From Algoriphagus sp. TR-M9 (GTDB lineage: Bacteria > Bacteroidota > Bacteroidia > Cytophagales > Cyclobacteriaceae), in the NCBI RefSeq assembly GCF_027594545.1, contig NZ_CP115160.1, positions 3,233,001 through 3,297,000 on the forward strand: a stretch of DNA of 64,000 bases, written 5' to 3'. The notes below the pieces were generated by a model. The model saw only the letters and a list, made by a program, of their open reading frames with translations, did no database searches and was not told where the DNA came from. Below, piece by piece: positions 19,148 to 27,778 of this stretch. The stretch's first letter is position 1. Every line of letters starts with the position of its first letter. Made by a program: the position numbers and the translations under genes.

Positions 19148-19855
19148 ATGAACAAATCGAGTACAGCAGAAATCCGGGAACGGTTTGACAAAGACGTGGA
19201 GCGTTTTTCAAATCTAGACACCGGACAGGTGGCCACCATAGATGCCAAAATCTCCTTGGAGCTGATCACAGAAGCAGCTAAAAGAATTGTACCCCATGCG
19301 AAGTCCATTCTAGATATAGGTTGCGGAGCCGGAAACTATTCCCTGATGATGCTGCGCAAAGTCCCGAATCTGGACTGCGCTTTAGTAGATCTCAGCGGCA
19401 AAATGCTGGAAAAAGCAATGGAACGTGTTTCTGCCGAGACTAGCGGAAATGTTTCCATTTTTCAAAGTGACATTCGGGAAGTGTTACTTCCTACAGCGTC
19501 TTTTGATATTATTTTGGCAGGGGCGGTTTTGCATCATTTGAGAGATGATGAGGACTGGGAAAGCACTTTTGCGAAGCTCTATTCCCTACTGAAACCGGGA
19601 GGATGTCTGATGATATCTGACCTGATCACGCAGGACACCGATTTGCTCAATGCCTATACCTGGGAGCGTTATGGAGATTACCTGGAAGGGATTGGAGGAA
19701 AAGAATATCGTGAGAAAGTTCTGGCTTACGTAGCAAAGGAGGACTCCCCTAGATCGATGAATTATCAATTGGACTTGATGAAAAAAGTCGGCTTCAGCAA
19801 GGTAGAAATTCTACATAAAAACATGTGCTTCGGGGCATTTGGAGGAATAAAATGA
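19148..19855 (+). CDS. Class I SAM-dependent methyltransferase
   Basis: 235 residues. The Rossmann SAM-binding motif ILDIGCGAGNYS (about 57-68), the acidic residue at the end of strand 2 (CALVDLSGKML) and motif IV (FDIILAGAVLHHL) place it in the Methyltransf_11/12/25 group. The region after GGCLMISDLI is family-typical. The methyl acceptor is unknown. The stop codon overlaps the next start as ATGA, so translation is coupled to the membrane acyltransferase-like gene. Confidence 0.88.
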   Translation: MNKSSTAEIRERFDKDVERFSNLDTGQVATIDAKISLELITEAAKRIVPHAKSILDIGCGAGNYSLMMLRKVPNLDCALVDLSGKMLEKAMERVSAETSGNVSIFQSDIREVLLPTASFDIILAGAVLHHLRDDEDWESTFAKLYSLLKPGGCLMISDLITQDTDLLNAYTWERYGDYLEGIGGKEYREKVLAYVAKEDSPRSMNYQLDLMKKVGFSKVEILHKNMCFGAFGGIK

Positions 19856-20955
19856 CAAACCCGAATCCCATACCAAACCGACTAGTTTCCCTGGATGTGT
19901 ACCGGGGACTGACCATGTGTCTTTTGGTGGCCGAAGCAGCCTGGATTTATGAAGCATTTTTAGAAGCCAGCGGAGAAGGCAGTGCAGCGCATGCTTTTTT
20001 CACCCAATTTACCCACCACCCCTGGCATGGCTTGAGGTTTTGGGATTTGATCCAACCCTTTTTCATGTTCATAGTGGGTGTGGCTATGCCATTCTCCCTG
20101 AACAAAAGAATGGCAAACTCGGGAGATCGAAAGAAGGTAACACAACATATCTTAAAGCGATGTCTGCTACTATTCCTGTTTGGAACGGGCCTTCACTGTG
20201 TGTACTCCGGAAAGTTAGTCTTTGAACTGTGGAATGTTTTAACCCAACTTTCCTTTACCATTCTGGTGACTTTCCTTTTGATCAGACAATCCTGGAAGGT
20301 ACAGTTAGGCGTCTCGCTAGGTTTACTTGCCTTGACTGAAATCATCTACAGACTTTATAATCCGGAGGTACCTTATGAGCATGGAACGAACTTCGGGAAT
20401 TACATGGATCAGATCCTGATGGGTCAGATCAATAATGGAGGCTGGGTAGCGATTAATTGTATCCCAACGGCTGCGCACACCATTTGGGGAGCCATTTGCG
20501 GAAATTTGCTGCTTTCTACCAAAGCTGATTCTGCCAAAATCAAAACCTTAATCCTAGCCGGAATACTTGCTTTAGCTATTGGATATGGTTTAGATCTGTC
20601 GGGAATCACCCCGATCGTCAAGCGCATTGCCACTAGCTCATTCACCTTTGCATCCGGTGGCTGGGCGATTTTAGCGCTTGCGTTTTTCTATTGGTTAGTG
20701 GATGTGCGCAAAAGTCAGTCCTGGGTTTTTCCGATAATCGTCGTCGGGATGAATTCCATTTTCATCTATCTCTTTGCAGAAATTCTCGGACATCGCTGGC
20801 TCTTCGGTTTTGTGGAGATTTTCAGTGCTGGGGTGCTCAGCCCTATTGGCATTGGAGCGCATTTCATTCAGATCATTACTGCCCTACTGACTTGGACTGC
20901 GATGTGGTATTTATGCTATTTCCTTTATAAAAAGAAGGTCTTCTTTAAGATCTGA
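19852..20955 (+). CDS. DUF5009/HGSNAT-like multi-pass membrane protein
   Basis: 367 residues from ATG 19852, chosen because it overlaps the upstream stop as ATGA and has GGAGG about 7 bases before it. About ten transmembrane helices are visible. The N-terminal RLVSLDVYRGLTMCLLV and the HHPWHGLRFWDLIQPFFMF segment are hallmarks of the heparan-alpha-glucosaminide N-acetyltransferase/DUF5009 family, which contains transmembrane acyltransferases using a conserved His in the second block. In Bacteroidota these genes often lie near glycan genes; the substrate here is unknown. Confidence 0.85.
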   Translation: MTNPNPIPNRLVSLDVYRGLTMCLLVAEAAWIYEAFLEASGEGSAAHAFFTQFTHHPWHGLRFWDLIQPFFMFIVGVAMPFSLNKRMANSGDRKKVTQHILKRCLLLFLFGTGLHCVYSGKLVFELWNVLTQLSFTILVTFLLIRQSWKVQLGVSLGLLALTEIIYRLYNPEVPYEHGTNFGNYMDQILMGQINNGGWVAINCIPTAAHTIWGAICGNLLLSTKADSAKIKTLILAGILALAIGYGLDLSGITPIVKRIATSSFTFASGGWAILALAFFYWLVDVRKSQSWVFPIIVVGMNSIFIYLFAEILGHRWLFGFVEIFSAGVLSPIGIGAHFIQIITALLTWTAMWYLCYFLYKKKVFFKI

Positions 20956-21030
20956 TAGTTCACTCAGGAGGTAAAAGTGGACAATAAAAATCGCTAGGGG
21001 GACTTGGTGTGGATGAGCCAAATAAATCCC

Positions 21031-21038
21031 TATATTTG
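21031..21038 (+). promoter_or_regulatory. Bacteroidota -7 element TATATTTG
   Basis: An exact TAnnTTTG match 28 bases upstream of the ATG at 21067. No good -33 TTTG sits at the expected 19-21 base spacing, so confidence is moderate. Confidence 0.45.
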
Positions 21039-21066
21039 CGCGCAATTCAACTACCTTACTCATCCA

Positions 21067-21663
21067 ATGAAATATTTAGGCTTAATCCTCTTCCTGATAC
21101 CTTACACCGCTTCGGCCCAATTCTCCAAAGGAACTGTAGTAGTAGGCGGGAGCATGTCATATTCCTCACAAACTCAAAATATTACTGACGGAGACTACCC
21201 CGCTTCCAGCTACCTGTCCTTAAGTCCCACTATTGGGGTATTTGTTTCTCCTACAGTTTCGGTAAATGTATTGGGACAAGTCTATTCTCAAAAGAATCCA
21301 ACGATCAATGTAATTACCAATCTTTTTGAAACAGAAAAATCTGTTTCTCAGATTTATGGCTTACTTGTACGTAAATATTTTCCACTTTCTGATAAATTCC
21401 TGCTTAGCTTAAACGGTAAAGCAGGTGCTGGAAGCAGAATCAAGAATGAGGATTCAGACACGAAAACAAGTCAACTTATCATAAGTATAAGTCCTGCATT
21501 AACTTTTATCCCTCATAAAAACTGGGGAATTGAAGGAGGTTTTGGTCAAATATCCTACGAGAAAAATTCTCAGCAAAACCCATATTACGACTCTGATCAA
21601 TTTAAAGCCAGCCTTGGGGAGCTAGGCTTGGGAGTCAACTACTATTTCAATAGGAAAAATTAA
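21067..21663 (+). CDS. Small outer-membrane beta-barrel protein
   Basis: 198 residues from ATG 21067, which begins directly with a signal peptide (MKYLGLILFLIPYTASAQF); the longer in-frame start at 21004 would put 21 extra residues before the signal and is rejected. The mature part alternates polar and hydrophobic residues in about eight amphipathic strands (VVVGGSMSYSS ... GELGLGVNYYFNRKN) and ends in an aromatic strand, like OmpA-type or OMP_b-brl barrels. No catalytic feature is seen. It is convergent with the next gene across a shared hairpin. Confidence 0.72.
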   Translation: MKYLGLILFLIPYTASAQFSKGTVVVGGSMSYSSQTQNITDGDYPASSYLSLSPTIGVFVSPTVSVNVLGQVYSQKNPTINVITNLFETEKSVSQIYGLLVRKYFPLSDKFLLSLNGKAGAGSRIKNEDSDTKTSQLIISISPALTFIPHKNWGIEGGFGQISYEKNSQQNPYYDSDQFKASLGELGLGVNYYFNRKN

Positions 21664-21693
21664 AAAAAAGGTGATCCATAATCCGGATCACCT
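21662..21693 (-). terminator. Rho-independent terminator between convergent genes
   Basis: A perfect 9-bp inverted repeat (AGGTGATCC 21669-21677, GGATCACCT 21685-21693, 7-base loop) borders an A8 run on its left. The U-run polarity serves the minus-strand gene at 21715, while the stem also overlaps the end region of the plus-strand barrel gene. Confidence 0.8.
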
Positions 21694-21714
21694 CAGAACT
21701 TCAAAGTGCCCCAA

Positions 21715-22251
21715 CTACACTTTCAAAGTTCCTTCAATGGAATCATCCATGGTTTTTCCTGAAATAGCGCTGATCAATACCTTGATCCCAGCCACTGCAT
21801 TTCCATGCTTATTGTCCCAGTAATACCCACTGTCAGGAATAAATTGAATTACCGAGATTCTAGGATCATCTTTTCCTTCAGTAAACCAAGCCTTGACGGT
21901 AGGGTCCCAAAGTTCTTCGATTTTGGCTCGGTCATCGCTGATCACCGCATGTCCATTAAGCTCCAAAAAGTCGGAGTAAGATGAGCCTTGAAAATAGAGG
22001 GTAACATCCGTATCAGCAGCGATCTCCATGTTTTTCATGCTGTCCTTGGCACTCAGAAACCAAATATTTCCGGCATCATCTGTTTTCTGAACAGACATAG
22101 GCCTGGATTTATGGGAGTTATTTAGGCTGGTAGAAGTCACAAAGAAACAAGAACCGGATTTATCGATCAGTCCCCTGATTTTCTCCACAGCTTCTGACCC
22201 CATCAGATCTTCGCGATTGTGTTCTTCTTGGTTTTCGTTAATTGAGTTCAT
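21715..22251 (-). CDS. General-stress-protein-26-like pyridoxamine 5'-phosphate oxidase-fold protein
   Basis: 178 residues with a short hydrophilic N-terminus. The FMN-binding split barrel is recognised from SRPMSVQ, NIWFLSAKDS and ELWDPTVKAWFTEGKDDP, which together mark the COG3871 general stress protein group rather than true PdxH. Proteins of this group bind FMN or FAD and are stress-induced in other bacteria; the reaction is not established. It stands alone with its own terminator. Confidence 0.85.
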   Translation of the reverse strand: MNSINENQEEHNREDLMGSEAVEKIRGLIDKSGSCFFVTSTSLNNSHKSRPMSVQKTDDAGNIWFLSAKDSMKNMEIAADTDVTLYFQGSSYSDFLELNGHAVISDDRAKIEELWDPTVKAWFTEGKDDPRISVIQFIPDSGYYWDNKHGNAVAGIKVLISAISGKTMDDSIEGTLKV

Positions 22252-22443
22252 GGTATAGTTGGTTTAGTAGTTCAAATGATCACCTATGGCTAGGCTCTCC
22301 TAGTTTAGTACAAAGGCATTGCCGATCAGCCTGTAGATAGCACTAAATACAGACGACTACCAAAAAACCACCTCAATTATAGTTTAGGCAGTATTTTACC
22401 AAAGCCATACTATTCCTAAATGATAATTTTGAAACTCTGTGGT

Positions 22444-22461
22444 AAAAAACCGTTCCGGTTT
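22444..22461 (-). terminator. Rho-independent terminator of the proline iminopeptidase gene
   Basis: Read on the minus strand: AAACCG-GAA-CGGTTT followed by TTT, 15 bases after the stop at 22476. A short but well-formed stem and U-run. Confidence 0.65.
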
Positions 22462-22475
22462 CGGGGAAATGTTTG

Positions 22476-23495
22476 CTACTTTTTATCCACTTCCTTCAAA
22501 AAAGAAATCAAACCAGGAAAGAAATGCTCAGGGTCATCGTATTGGCTGAGGTGACTCCCATTGGGACAAAGTAAAAATTGACCATTTGGTAACTGCTCGG
22601 ACATCCACTCCAAATGTGCAGGATCCATGGTATCATGTGTGCCCGCAATGACTAAAGTGGGAACCGTGATTTTTTGTAAATCCGACTTTCTATCCCAACC
22701 TGCAAGTGAGGCACCTGGGGTGATCCCGAATTCACTATAGCCCTGCATATAAACATAAACCTCTGGATTCACTTCTCCCATCATTTTGTTTATTTCAGCT
22801 GGCCATTCATCAGCAGGCTTCCTGAGTACATGATAGGGATAATGATGCTCACCAAGCAATTCCATGTACCGTGGATTTTCGAAGTCATTATTCTTCTCGA
22901 TTTCCATCAATTCCTCAAAAACCTCGCTTGGCATTTGCGGACCTAGCACTTCCTTGGCGTATTTTTCATAGTCATCCAGGCTTGCCATCATATTGGAAAT
23001 AATCAATCCTTTGAGATTTTCCTGATGAGCCAGCGCATATTCAATTCCTAGCATTCCTCCCCATGACTGTCCGTAGAGGTAAAAATTATCCTTATTCAGA
23101 CCCAGAGCAACTCGCACTTGCTCCACCTCACTGACAAAACGCTCAATCGTCCAGAGCGTAGAATCGCTAGGCTGATCCGAATGAGCTGATCCCAACTGAT
23201 CATACCAGATAAACTCAATTCCTTCCTGAGGAAGGTAATCCTTGAAGTTGGCATATTGCTGATGGGTCATCCCTGGACCGCCATGTAGGAGCAAAACTTT
23301 GATGGAAGGATTGTCTCCTACTCGCTGTGTAAAAACCTGAAATTCTCCGCTCGGAGTTTTGACAGGTATCATTTTGACACCTTCCTCAATTGCATCTAGC
23401 GTTGATGTTGATTCGGCTGATTCAGTTTGATTAGATGGTTGACAGGAGAAAAAGAAAATTGCTGCCAAAGGAATTAGAAACCCTAGGATTTTCAT
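22476..23495 (-). CDS. Proline iminopeptidase-family alpha/beta hydrolase, lipoprotein
   Basis: 339 residues. A lipoprotein signal ends FFFSC (Cys 18), so the enzyme is anchored to a membrane, unlike the cytoplasmic Pip of many bacteria. The S33 peptidase pattern is complete: oxyanion motif HGGPG (71-75), nucleophile GQSWGG (Ser 144), Asp in IAGTHD (288) and His in PNGSH (315). The lid between about 160 and 260 is of normal length. It probably removes N-terminal proline or similar residues from short peptides. Upstream lies a 497-base repeat-rich gap; a terminator follows the stop. Confidence 0.9.
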   Translation of the reverse strand: MKILGFLIPLAAIFFFSCQPSNQTESAESTSTLDAIEEGVKMIPVKTPSGEFQVFTQRVGDNPSIKVLLLHGGPGMTHQQYANFKDYLPQEGIEFIWYDQLGSAHSDQPSDSTLWTIERFVSEVEQVRVALGLNKDNFYLYGQSWGGMLGIEYALAHQENLKGLIISNMMASLDDYEKYAKEVLGPQMPSEVFEELMEIEKNNDFENPRYMELLGEHHYPYHVLRKPADEWPAEINKMMGEVNPEVYVYMQGYSEFGITPGASLAGWDRKSDLQKITVPTLVIAGTHDTMDPAHLEWMSEQLPNGQFLLCPNGSHLSQYDDPEHFFPGLISFLKEVDKK

Positions 23496-23610
23496 GAAGG
23501 ATGTGTTTTATGAGTTGTTAATCTACCAGAAAGAAACCATAGATTCAACCAAGAAGATGGTCGGTATCCATCCCTTTTAGAGACAAATATTTCTTAGCCC
23601 AGAGTTAATC

Positions 23611-23642
23611 AAAAAATCCAAGCCTCTCGACTTGGGTTTTTT
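23611..23642. terminator. Orphan terminator-like hairpin in the duplicated scar
   Basis: AAAAAATCCAAG (23611-23622) pairs with CTTGGGTTTTTT (23631-23642) with one G-T mismatch around an 8-base loop. It is A/T-flanked on both sides, so it could work in either direction. No intact gene ends at it. Confidence 0.6.
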
Positions 23643-23688
23643 AGACTTCTGATTCTATACTTCAGCCTTTCAAACTTTTTCTCGCCCA
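23611..23688 (-). pseudogene. Remnant of a second copy of the oxidoreductase 3' end
   Basis: Roughly 78 bases align with 23933-24010, which covers the terminator and last codons of the Gfo/Idh/MocA gene, at about three quarters identity by eye. On the minus strand the scar reads REKV-stop where the intact gene reads IEKV-stop, and the AAAAAATCCAAGCC stem start is identical. Upstream of that point similarity is lost. It looks like the vestige of a tandem duplicate or a deleted paralogue. Confidence 0.45.
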
Positions 23689-23710
23689 AATGAGTGTCTC
23701 CACACATTTT

Positions 23711-23813
23711 TACCATAAAGGAACAAAAGTCCACAAAGTTACTGCATGAGGATTAAGTTAGGTTGAGGAAACATGAAGACTTTCCACTTTGCTACCTTGG
23801 TTACTTTGTGGTA
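23711..23813. repeat. Imperfect inverted repeat of the ACCACAAAG intergenic family
   Basis: The left arm 23711-23739 (TACCATAAAGGAACAAAAG...) and the right arm 23786-23813 (ACTTTGCTACCTTGGTTACT...) are imperfect reverse complements around a spacer of about 46 bases. Similar CTTTGTGGT/ACCACAAAG repeats are common in Bacteroidota intergenic DNA. A further right-arm-like piece (CTCTGTGTCACACTCTGTGT) lies at about 23883-23902. Confidence 0.5.
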
Positions 23814-23931
23814 GAAAAATCTCCTAACTGCCGACCAATTGTTTTAATGTAAAACCTGACTTATTAAAAAAAAGTCAGTGCCCTCTGTGTCACACTCTGT
23901 GTCCATTGTGGTTCACAAAAAAGGCTTTCAG

Positions 23932-23960
23932 AAAAAAATCCAAGCCTTGCGACCTGGATT
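23932..23960 (-). terminator. Terminator of the Gfo/Idh/MocA gene
   Basis: On the minus strand AATCCA...TGGATT pairs and runs into a T7 tract (plus-strand A-run 23932-23938). It lies 33 bases after the stop and marks the 3' end of the large sugar-catabolic locus. Confidence 0.65.
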
Positions 23961-23992
23961 CTTTTATACTTATGATTTTACACTTCAGCTTT

Positions 23993-25159
23993 TCAGACTT
24001 TCTCTATCCAATCCACTCCCGTATCCTTCCAGGCTCTGGACTTGGCAGAATCCAGAACTGCTTCACAAACTTTCTGCGTCTCAAATGCATCGCGGAAGGT
24101 TGGATGACAAGCTTCTCCGGTTTCTAAGCTATGGAAGAAATCTGCCACTTGGTGTATGAATGAATGTTCGTAACCAATGGAAGTCCCGGGAATCCACCAG
24201 CGGTCCATATAAGGATGGTCTCCATCTGTCACATGGATAGATCTCCAGCCACGCACCTCACCTTCATCATCATGGTCAAAATATTCCAGCCTGGTCAAAT
24301 CATGCAGATCCCAACGGATGGAGGCATGCTCACCATTGATCTCAAATGTATAAAGTGCCTTGTGTCCTCTGGCATAGCGAGTCGCCTCGAATAAGCCCAG
24401 AGAACCGTTATCAAAATGGCAATGGAACACACAGGCATCATCTATAGTCACTTCCTTCTTTTCACCTGTGCCCTGATGCACCCGCTCTTTGATGAAAGTC
24501 TCCGTCATGGCAGAGACATCCTTGATGCCACCGTTGATCCACATGGCCGTATCTACACAGTGCGCCAGCAAATCACCAGTCACCCCAGATCCCGCAGCAT
24601 CAGCATCCAATCTCCAAAGGGCATCTCCTCCCTGAGGCAAATCAGGGCTGATCGTCCAGTCCTGAAGGAAATTAGCGCGGTAATGGAAAATCTTACCCAG
24701 CTTACCTGAGGCTACGATTTTCTTGGCCAAAGTCACCGCAGGCACCCTACGGTAATTGTACCAAACCGTATTTTTTACTCCTGCCTTTTCTACCGCTTCC
24801 ACCATTCCTTTGGCTTCTTCCACCGTTCTTGCCAATGGCTTTTCGCAGAGAATCATTTTTCCGGCTTCAGCGGCTGCGATTGCAATTTCCGCATGCGTAT
24901 CATTTGGCGTACAGATATCTACTGCATCGATATCATCCCGCTTCAGGAGCTCTCTCCAGTCAGTTTCGACAGATTTGTACCCCCATTGATCCGCAAAAGC
25001 CTGCGCTTTTTCCTTTCGCCTGGAGCAGCAAGCTTGAAGCACTGGAACGTATTCGTATTCTGGAAAAAAGTCTGACAGTCTTTTATAACCGTTAGTATGG
25101 ATTCGGCCCATCAGTCCGGTACCGATGAGACCTATTCTTATTTGCTTTTTATTACTCAT
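23993..25159 (-). CDS. Gfo/Idh/MocA-family oxidoreductase (cytoplasmic)
   Basis: 388 residues from ATG 25159 ([13 protein letters not shown]); the longer frame to 25201 enters a palindromic repeat and is rejected. The Rossmann NAD(P)-binding motif GLIGTGLMG lies near residue 11, and the family EKP motif is present as CEKPLAR (about 105), carrying the conserved catalytic-region Lys. The C-terminal beta-sheet domain (about 140-370) shapes the sugar site. There is no signal peptide, so it works in the cytoplasm, probably oxidising or reducing a sugar, keto-sugar or polyol. It is the last gene of the minus-strand locus, 114 bases after the TIM-barrel gene, with most of that gap filled by a palindromic repeat. 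Confidence 0.9.
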   Translation of the reverse strand: MSNKKQIRIGLIGTGLMGRIHTNGYKRLSDFFPEYEYVPVLQACCSRRKEKAQAFADQWGYKSVETDWRELLKRDDIDAVDICTPNDTHAEIAIAAAEAGKMILCEKPLARTVEEAKGMVEAVEKAGVKNTVWYNYRRVPAVTLAKKIVASGKLGKIFHYRANFLQDWTISPDLPQGGDALWRLDADAAGSGVTGDLLAHCVDTAMWINGGIKDVSAMTETFIKERVHQGTGEKKEVTIDDACVFHCHFDNGSLGLFEATRYARGHKALYTFEINGEHASIRWDLHDLTRLEYFDHDDEGEVRGWRSIHVTDGDHPYMDRWWIPGTSIGYEHSFIHQVADFFHSLETGEACHPTFRDAFETQKVCEAVLDSAKSRAWKDTGVDWIEKV

Positions 25160-25195
25160 AATTGGAAATTTTAAAATTGAAAGATTGATTACTGG

Positions 25196-25272
25196 CGTCA
25201 TTGCGAGCCCAAAAAGGGCGAAGCAATCTCAACTAACAGACTGCTTCGCTCGTTCCTACGCTCGCAGTGACG
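25196..25272. repeat. Palindromic intergenic repeat, copy 1
   Basis: 77 bp. The ends CGTCATTGCGAG and CTCGCAGTGACG are reverse complements with one mismatch, and inner blocks GAAGCAATC and GACTGCTTC also pair. It starts 37 bases upstream of the oxidoreductase ATG and ends one base before the end of the TIM-barrel gene, so a transcript across the junction would carry a long hairpin. Its ends match copy 2 at 29002-29085. Confidence 0.85.
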
Positions 25273-25273
25273 A

Positions 25274-26302
25274 TCATCCCATCCATCCATGTGCATTCCT
25301 CACCTTCACCAGCGCTGCAAGAATGTCATTCCAGGTTTGCTGGTCATTCATGACTGAATTTGGGAACATGCATCCATCCCAGCAAATGTGCTGGAAAGCT
25401 TTGGTCAACTCACCATTCTCATCGCGCAGCCAGTATCCGGCATCATGTGCGATATCCAACACGCCATTTGGATCAGTAGCCTGGCAGTGTCTTCCGGTCT
25501 TATCGTGAGATCCTGAACCGAAAACCGAACCATCATTTTGTGCGACGTGAAAGTCAATCGTCCATGGTCGAAGTGCATCGGTCACTGTTTTCAAGGCTGC
25601 TTTCACGGCTTCTCTGTCTTTTAGGTCTGCATCTGGCGCCAGAATTCTATGCTCCGGTGCATTGTATCCCATGGTGTACAGGAAGGTATGAGACATGTCC
25701 GCCTGGAAACCAATATTTGGCTTATCCACCATTTCCAGAAGCTCCACCATGTATTTCCAGCTGTGCATCGCTCCCCAGCAAATCTCTCCTTCTGTTGCTA
25801 ACTTTTCTCCATACCCTGCCGCCACATCACATGCCTCACGAAAAGTTTCTGCAATGATTTTGGTGTTTCCTTTTGGGTCTTTTGCCCAGTCTTCTACTCC
25901 AGCTGCCGAATCTATCCTGATCACACCGTAAGGGCGTACGCCATGGTTTCTAAGCTCTTTACCAAATTCACAGGCTTTGCGCACCATTTCAACAAAAGTC
26001 TTGCGCTGATCGGCTGTTCCCATCGCAGATCCCGCCCATATCGGCGCTACTAAGGAACCGGCTACCAGGTTATGTTTTTGAAGTTTCTCTGCTAGTATTT
26101 TCGTTTCGTCTGGATCATCTAGTTTGAAATGCGGCTCCAGCAAGCCTAGATCTACTCCATCAAATTTCACCCCATCAACTTCCGCCGCTGCGGTCATTGC
26201 CAGCAGGGAATCAAATGGAATTACAGGTTCAGAATCTGCCCCTTTCCCGACGATCCCCGGCCAGGTAGCATTATGTAGTTTTGGGAAATTATTTTGACTC
26301 AT
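25274..26302 (-). CDS. Sugar phosphate isomerase/epimerase-like TIM-barrel protein
   Basis: 342 residues of the xylose-isomerase-like TIM-barrel superfamily (AP endonuclease 2 fold). Candidate metal ligands sit at the ends of core strands: Glu in [12 protein letters not shown] (about 165), Asp in [10 protein letters not shown] (about 200), His in [10 protein letters not shown] (about 253). No signal peptide. Relatives in oxidative sugar loci act as keto-sugar isomerases, epimerases or lyases on 3-keto sugars; that role is inferred from neighbours (DUF1080 family, Gfo/Idh/MocA). It lies between the cupin gene (167-base gap) and the repeat. Confidence 0.85.
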   Translation of the reverse strand: MSQNNFPKLHNATWPGIVGKGADSEPVIPFDSLLAMTAAAEVDGVKFDGVDLGLLEPHFKLDDPDETKILAEKLQKHNLVAGSLVAPIWAGSAMGTADQRKTFVEMVRKACEFGKELRNHGVRPYGVIRIDSAAGVEDWAKDPKGNTKIIAETFREACDVAAGYGEKLATEGEICWGAMHSWKYMVELLEMVDKPNIGFQADMSHTFLYTMGYNAPEHRILAPDADLKDREAVKAALKTVTDALRPWTIDFHVAQNDGSVFGSGSHDKTGRHCQATDPNGVLDIAHDAGYWLRDENGELTKAFQHICWDGCMFPNSVMNDQQTWNDILAALVKVRNAHGWMG

Positions 26303-26469
26303 TGTTAAGTGGGTTTTTAGTTAGTTAAAAGATTGAAGTACAGGTGATCTAACTTCATTATTCAAAATTCATCATTCTACATTATTTTCTTTGATTGAAA
26401 CCGCCAAGCACTTACATTTTATCTTGAAAGTTAACACTAGATTGAAGATCGTAAATCGTAAATCCGAAT

Positions 26470-27681
26470 TCATTCCTTCACTTCCAAATCCGGATTATCC
26501 GGTCCAAAGTGTTTCAGCATTACGATAGGATCAGTTTTGGAGTGATTGGTGATTTTCACACCTGCTTGCGCAGCTTTCTCAGAGACAAAATACTCATCAT
26601 GTGTCAGCTGTCCAAAACGGATCAAAGCAGGTGTTTCTATGTCCCAATCATTCATTTTGCCATAGCCCTGCATCATGATCATGCCGTATGCCGCAGCATC
26701 AGTGATAGTTACCGTTTGACCAGGGAAAATTGTCAACTCTTTGGCACTGTAGTCATGGGAACGATAGCAAATCCATTTGTCGTCATAACCTTTGGCATTC
26801 ATTTCTGTTCTATTTTCTACTGGAATTGGCTCCATGTAATGGTTGTCCATAATGTTTGGATTTACGTTCAGCTCCCAATCAATCATTTCTACCAGCAAGT
26901 CATAGTCGCCCCAGCGGTCTTTTGGCGTAGCATTCCAAAGCAGCTCATCCGGAATAATCGCCTCGTTCACCAGTGACTGGTACATGGCAAAAATATCCGA
27001 AGCCTTTTGTGGCTCATAGGTACACAAACTGCCCGGAGCATGAAGCATACCCGGAGGCACATTCCAACCCGTACCGGGCTGAAGCTTAAATGCCTGAGAA
27101 TAATTGGTGATTTTATTGTCCCCTTTATTGAAATTCTTCAGACATTCCAAAATAGTTTCTTTGGATGTTCCTGGTGCGATTCCAAAGAAAGTGTATGGAA
27201 AATCACCTCCATGATTATTGACTTGAGGAGGAAAATAATAGGCCTCAGGCTTTCCGTTTTGACCTGTCAATTTACCAAATTCATCACTAGGGTGGATGTG
27301 ATGCGGCAAGGGTCCCATGTTATCAAAAAACTTGGAATACATAGGCCAGGACTTGTATTTGTCCCAAAGTCGGCCACCGATGATCTCTCCTCCCAATTCA
27401 TCAATTGCATCCTTCAAAAGGAACAACTCGGTCTTGCCGCCACTTTCAAAAGCGACATGGCTTAGACCTTCATTCTTACTGGTCAGCGGGCCGTTCTCCG
27501 CAGGAGTGGTGGAAGAAAACCAGCGCTCGTCGATTCCACCTCGATTACCGCCTAAACTATAGTAATCGTCTGGATGCAATTTGATTCTTCGTCCCGGCAC
27601 ACAGAATGAGCGAGGCACCCAAGTCGGGGTTAATCTTAAAATTCCTTCTCCCTGTTCCAGGGCTTTTTTGGCTAAACTCAT
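26470..27681 (-). CDS. Cupin-fold sugar-isomerase-like protein (class I PMI-related)
   Basis: 403 residues, no signal peptide. HHIHPSDE (His 127, 128, 130; Glu 134) and a later PPGMLHAPGS (about 215) supply the metal-binding set of a cupin like that of class I mannose-6-phosphate isomerase. A second cupin-like barrel follows at about 300-390 (IFPGQTVTITDAAAYGMIM). Family members in sugar loci are annotated as cupins or PMI-like; the actual sugar is unknown. It is transcribed after the DUF4432 gene (97-base gap) and probably handles the keto-sugar or sugar product of the oxidative steps. Confidence 0.72.
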   Translation of the reverse strand: MSLAKKALEQGEGILRLTPTWVPRSFCVPGRRIKLHPDDYYSLGGNRGGIDERWFSSTTPAENGPLTSKNEGLSHVAFESGGKTELFLLKDAIDELGGEIIGGRLWDKYKSWPMYSKFFDNMGPLPHHIHPSDEFGKLTGQNGKPEAYYFPPQVNNHGGDFPYTFFGIAPGTSKETILECLKNFNKGDNKITNYSQAFKLQPGTGWNVPPGMLHAPGSLCTYEPQKASDIFAMYQSLVNEAIIPDELLWNATPKDRWGDYDLLVEMIDWELNVNPNIMDNHYMEPIPVENRTEMNAKGYDDKWICYRSHDYSAKELTIFPGQTVTITDAAAYGMIMMQGYGKMNDWDIETPALIRFGQLTHDEYFVSEKAAQAGVKITNHSKTDPIVMLKHFGPDNPDLEVKE

Positions 27682-27778
27682 GGGTTTATTAATTTGAGAT
27701 TTGATATTGATTGGAAAATTGAATGATTGAAGTATTAGAAAACTCTTAAATCCAGATCAATTTTTAATTGTTATCATT

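Larger units (their letters stand above)
23496..23992. other. Repeat-rich intergenic region without a gene
   Basis: 497 bases with no credible coding frame. It contains, in order, the promoter side of the iminopeptidase gene, a decayed copy of the 3' end plus terminator of the neighbouring oxidoreductase gene (23611-23688), an imperfect inverted repeat of the ACCACAAAG type (23711-23813), another CTCTGTGTC-type arm (about 23880-23922) and the oxidoreductase's own terminator (23932-23960). Confidence 0.7.
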
